Below are positions 37,425-40,264 of a stretch of 40,264 nucleotides of DNA, in pieces. The notes under the pieces were generated by a model, which made no database searches, was not told where the DNA came from, and was given only the letters and a program-made list of their open reading frames with translations. The position numbers and the translations under genes were made by a program. Every line of letters begins with the position of its first letter. Position 1 is the first letter of the stretch. This DNA is from Chloroflexi bacterium HGW-Chloroflexi-8 (lineage in GTDB: Bacteria > Chloroflexota > Anaerolineae > Anaerolineales > Anaerolineaceae): the NCBI GenBank assembly GCA_002841995.1, contig PHBS01000012.1:1-40264 (forward strand), read 5' to 3'.

Positions 37425-38872
37425 CCTTTAACAACTGTGATTGGTTTTACTTTAGCAACCTTTTTCGCGATATTTGCACCTACTACCACTTTTATGACTT
37501 CATCCACGTTTTTGTAGGCAGAAGGTGCCTCTTCTGCCAGACCAGATAACGATCCTGCCTGAATTTGAATTCCCTGATTTTCCAATTCCTGGATGAGATG
37601 ATCTCCCCGGAAACTCTTCTTCGCTTTTTGCCTACTCATTAATCGGCCAGCACCATGACAACAAGAGCCGAATGATTTTTCCATACTGGCGTGATTAGCC
37701 ATTAAAACCCACGAGGATGTACCCATGCTCCCAGGCACCAAAACTGGCTGCCCAAAATCTCGATAGACATCAGGCAATTCTGGTTCACCCGGTCCAAATG
37801 CACGTGTTGCGCCTTTTCGATGAACACAAACCTTTATTTTTTTTCCATCTACCAAATGAGTTTCAAATTTTCCAATATTATGTGCTATGTCATACACTTG
37901 AAAAAGATGCCAATTCTTGGTTACTGGAGCAAAAACTTGTTCAAAAGCTCGCTCTACCATATATGCCAACACTTGACGATTACAAAAAGCATAATTAGCT
38001 GCTGCACGCATGGCTGCCAGATAATTTTTTCCCTCATTTGATTCAATAGGCGCACAAACCAATTCTCTGTCTGGTATTTGAATGCCATATTTTATGACAG
38101 CTCTTTGGAATAATTGAACATAATCTGTGCATACTTGGTGGCCTAACCCTCTGGAACCACAATGGATCATGACCACAAGATTTTCTTTTTGAAGTCCTAA
38201 TATATTAGCCAGAATTGAATCAAAGATCTCTGCCACAAAATCAACTTCTATAAAATGGTTTCCAGATCCAAGAGTTCCTAATTGTGGAATCCCACGTTGC
38301 AGAGCTCTTGGACTTATTTTTTCAAAATCAGCATCAGGTAAGCAGCCTTTATCTTCTGTTTTTAGTAAATCGTCTTTACTCCCAAATCCATTATTAACTG
38401 CCCAGCCAGAGCCTTCTCTACAGACTTTCTTTATTTCGTTCTCATTGAGATTTATTCCACTAGAACTACCAAGTCCACTTGGGCAAAATTGGTTGATAGC
38501 AATAGCCAACTTCTTTAATAGGGGTTTGGCCATTTCAATTGGAATTTGTGTCGAAAGCAAACGAACACCACAATTAATATCATAACCAATGCCACCCGGA
38601 GAAACCACACCATCACTTATTGATGATGCAGCAACACCACCAATTGGGAAACCATACCCCTGATGCATATCCGGCATGACGACTATTGATCCTTGCAAAC
38701 CAGGCAGTGTGGAAGAATTGATTGCTTGTTCAACTGATAAATCCGAAAAAGATCGCTCTAATAAACTTTGAGAACTAAATATTTTTACAGGTACTTTCAT
38801 ATCTTTTCGAAATTCTTTTGATAACACCCATTCATATTCATTTACTTTATTAAAATCGCTAAGCTTAATCAT
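37421..38872 (-). CDS. rtcB: RtcB RNA-splicing ligase
   Basis: VVMPDMHQGYGFPIGGVAA, GGIGYDINCGVRLLST, GSGNHFIEVDFV, IHCGSRGLGHQV, DIAHNIGKFE, RKGATRAFGPGEPELP, GSCCHGAGRLMSRQKAKK. Confidence 0.97.
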   Translation of the reverse strand: MIKLSDFNKVNEYEWVLSKEFRKDMKVPVKIFSSQSLLERSFSDLSVEQAINSSTLPGLQGSIVVMPDMHQGYGFPIGGVAASSISDGVVSPGGIGYDINCGVRLLSTQIPIEMAKPLLKKLAIAINQFCPSGLGSSSGINLNENEIKKVCREGSGWAVNNGFGSKDDLLKTEDKGCLPDADFEKISPRALQRGIPQLGTLGSGNHFIEVDFVAEIFDSILANILGLQKENLVVMIHCGSRGLGHQVCTDYVQLFQRAVIKYGIQIPDRELVCAPIESNEGKNYLAAMRAAANYAFCNRQVLAYMVERAFEQVFAPVTKNWHLFQVYDIAHNIGKFETHLVDGKKIKVCVHRKGATRAFGPGEPELPDVYRDFGQPVLVPGSMGTSSWVLMANHASMEKSFGSCCHGAGRLMSRQKAKKSFRGDHLIQELENQGIQIQAGSLSGLAEEAPSAYKNVDEVIKVVVGANIAKKVAKVKPITVVKG

Positions 38873-38888
38873 TTTAAAATCCCGAAAT

Positions 38889-39305
38889 TTAAAGATCAAA
38901 GGTTAGTTGAACAATAAAATTTGTTTTATTTTGTTTTATTTCAATATTGTGATATGTAACTGCTTTTATTTCGCGTTCAATATCCGAAATCGGAAAAGAA
39001 TTCATTTCGCAAATCAAATTGTTTTCAAATATCAGAAGTTTCTTAATAACGAGCAATAATCTCTTTTCATATATATAGAATAAGCATTCTGATAGAAATG
39101 CCACTAGTAATTCTTCGCGATCCTCTGCAGAAAATCTTAATTCAACTGAGTTAAAATTGCCGGCTAAATTTGACGAAATTCCGATTAGCTGATACATTCC
39201 TTCTAATGCATTTGAGAAAAGTACTTCGATAGATCCTGCCCACACATCCAATTTTGCATCTGCTGTATGATGAATTTCTCTATATCCAGGCTTTTTGTCT
39301 ATCAT
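38889..39305 (-). CDS. Archease
   Basis: GYREIHHTADAKLDVWAGSIEVLFSNALEGMYQLIG..DREELLVAFLSECLFYIYEKRLL..IEREIKAVTYHNIEI; SD AGGAG before ATG at 39305. Confidence 0.93.
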   Translation of the reverse strand: MIDKKPGYREIHHTADAKLDVWAGSIEVLFSNALEGMYQLIGISSNLAGNFNSVELRFSAEDREELLVAFLSECLFYIYEKRLLLVIKKLLIFENNLICEMNSFPISDIEREIKAVTYHNIEIKQNKTNFIVQLTFDL

Positions 39306-39329
39306 TGTTGCGCTCCTAATTATTGTATT

Positions 39330-39339
39330 TATAATTATA
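39330..39339. promoter_or_regulatory. Palindromic TATAATTATA: candidate overlapping divergent -10 boxes (archease and fhaA-like)
   Basis: TATAAT reads on both strands within this 10-mer between two divergent starts. Confidence 0.45.
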
Positions 39340-39343
39340 AGAT

Positions 39344-40117
39344 ATGAAACGTATCCTCGAGTTCCTTGAAAAGAAAATCCAGACAATCGTTGAAAGTTCT
39401 GTACATCTTCTCCCAGGTCGAAAAAATGATTCGTTAACCTTTTCTGTAATTTCTCAAATTCAGGAAAATCTATCTACAGCCATAAATAATGGAAACCCCT
39501 TACCAAATGTTTATTCAATCAGAGTAAGCACCGATGATTTTAATAGGTTGAACCAGGAAAGTGATTGGATTAGTCAATTAAAAAATTCATTGCTTACAAC
39601 TTCTCAGGAAAACAATCAACAATTCTCTGGCCCACTTTCAATTGAATTAATGCCGGATGAACAAATAAAAAATCAAAATTTTGAAATTTCTTCCTATGTT
39701 GTACCCTCTATAATCGAACAAACATCTGCATATAAGACACCATTACTAGAAAATCCATTTAATGAAACATTATTAAACAAAGCCTTTTTGATACTTCCAA
39801 ATCAAAAAATATATCCTCTTGAGCGAGGAATGATACAAATTGGGAGGAGAAAAGACAATAATCTGGTAATTGATCACCCAGCTATTAGTCGTGAACATGC
39901 ACAAATTCGATATATTCATGGTAAGTATGTCGTTTTTGATCTAAACTCTACTAGTGGTACGTACGTAAATGACATTAAAGTAAATCAGATGTCTCTATAT
40001 CCAGGAGATGTTATTAATCTTGCCGGGTATACAATTATCTATGGTGAAGAAGGAACAGGACCCATAAACAATCACGGAAAAACATCCGAATTACCAAGGA
40101 CAGTGGATCCATCATGA
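39344..40117 (+). CDS. FhaA-like protein (DUF3662 N-terminus + FHA domain)
   Basis: LEFLEKKIQTIVESSVHLL.. N-terminus; FHA core IQIGRRKDNNLVIDHPAISREHAQIRYIHGKYVVFDLNSTSGTYVNDIKVN. Confidence 0.9.
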   Translation: MKRILEFLEKKIQTIVESSVHLLPGRKNDSLTFSVISQIQENLSTAINNGNPLPNVYSIRVSTDDFNRLNQESDWISQLKNSLLTTSQENNQQFSGPLSIELMPDEQIKNQNFEISSYVVPSIIEQTSAYKTPLLENPFNETLLNKAFLILPNQKIYPLERGMIQIGRRKDNNLVIDHPAISREHAQIRYIHGKYVVFDLNSTSGTYVNDIKVNQMSLYPGDVINLAGYTIIYGEEGTGPINNHGKTSELPRTVDPS

Positions 40118-40264
40118 CCGGTATTTTAGTTTTCATACTTAGAATTATCCTATCACTTTGTTTGTATGCATTCATTACAATTGTTTTTATAACAATTTGG
40201 AGACAATTAAAAGCTCAATTAAAAATCTTATCACCTGAACTGAGCAATAATCTTCGCCTCATTC
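40114..40264 (+). CDS. N-terminus of a membrane protein, possibly a second (FhaB-like) FHA protein; truncated by window
   Basis: ATGA overlap with fhaA-like CDS; MTGILVFILRIILSLCLYAFITIVFITIWRQLKAQLK; open to window end. Confidence 0.6.
   Translation, partial: MTGILVFILRIILSLCLYAFITIVFITIWRQLKAQLKILSPELSNNLRLI

Noticed and set aside
1-40264. CRISPR arrays, IS elements, prophage or integron signatures
   Set aside because: No regularly spaced repeats, transposase/integrase ORFs or att-like duplications were seen; the tRNA is not flanked by an integrase gene.

Overview
This AT-rich ~40 kb window looks like a core chromosomal segment from a bacterium, possibly Chloroflexota/Anaerolineae (inferred from gene content only). 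It is densely packed with about 43 supportable CDSs and one tRNA. I saw no CRISPR array, rRNA, transposase or phage module.

From left to right:
- mfd (partial), pth, an Ig-like/TM protein, a small membrane protein and a YtxH-like protein.
- nnr, a fused membrane/spermidine synthase-like protein, a TIGR01906-like protein and gpmA.
- A MalK/UgpC-type ATPase, a YcaQ/AlkX-like glycosylase, a histidine phosphatase and a heterodimeric ABC exporter.
- tRNA(CAU), radC, a TM-zinc-ribbon protein, a PfkB kinase, parA/parB and an amidohydrolase.
- Two soluble histidine kinases, a response regulator, a small unknown protein, a CpaF/TadA ATPase, a tandem-HTH protein, a TPR protein, a GNAT and a DsbA-like protein.
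- DUF554, a PduO-type adenosyltransferase, an unknown protein, an oligopeptide SBP, secG, a PHP protein, YbaK, rtcB, archease and an FhaA-like protein.

The most interesting part is the tightly spaced operon at 20.2-28.9 kb. It joins parAB-type genes to a two-kinase/one-regulator module and an orphan CpaF ATPase. The first kinase carries an N-terminal tandem motif that closely resembles the c-di-GMP-binding MshEN motif. Other points of interest are several -10 boxes about 6-8 nt from start codons (candidate leaderless mRNAs), overlapping convergent stop codons, and a matched degenerate ATP site in the ABC exporter pair. All assignments are by eye; no database search was run.
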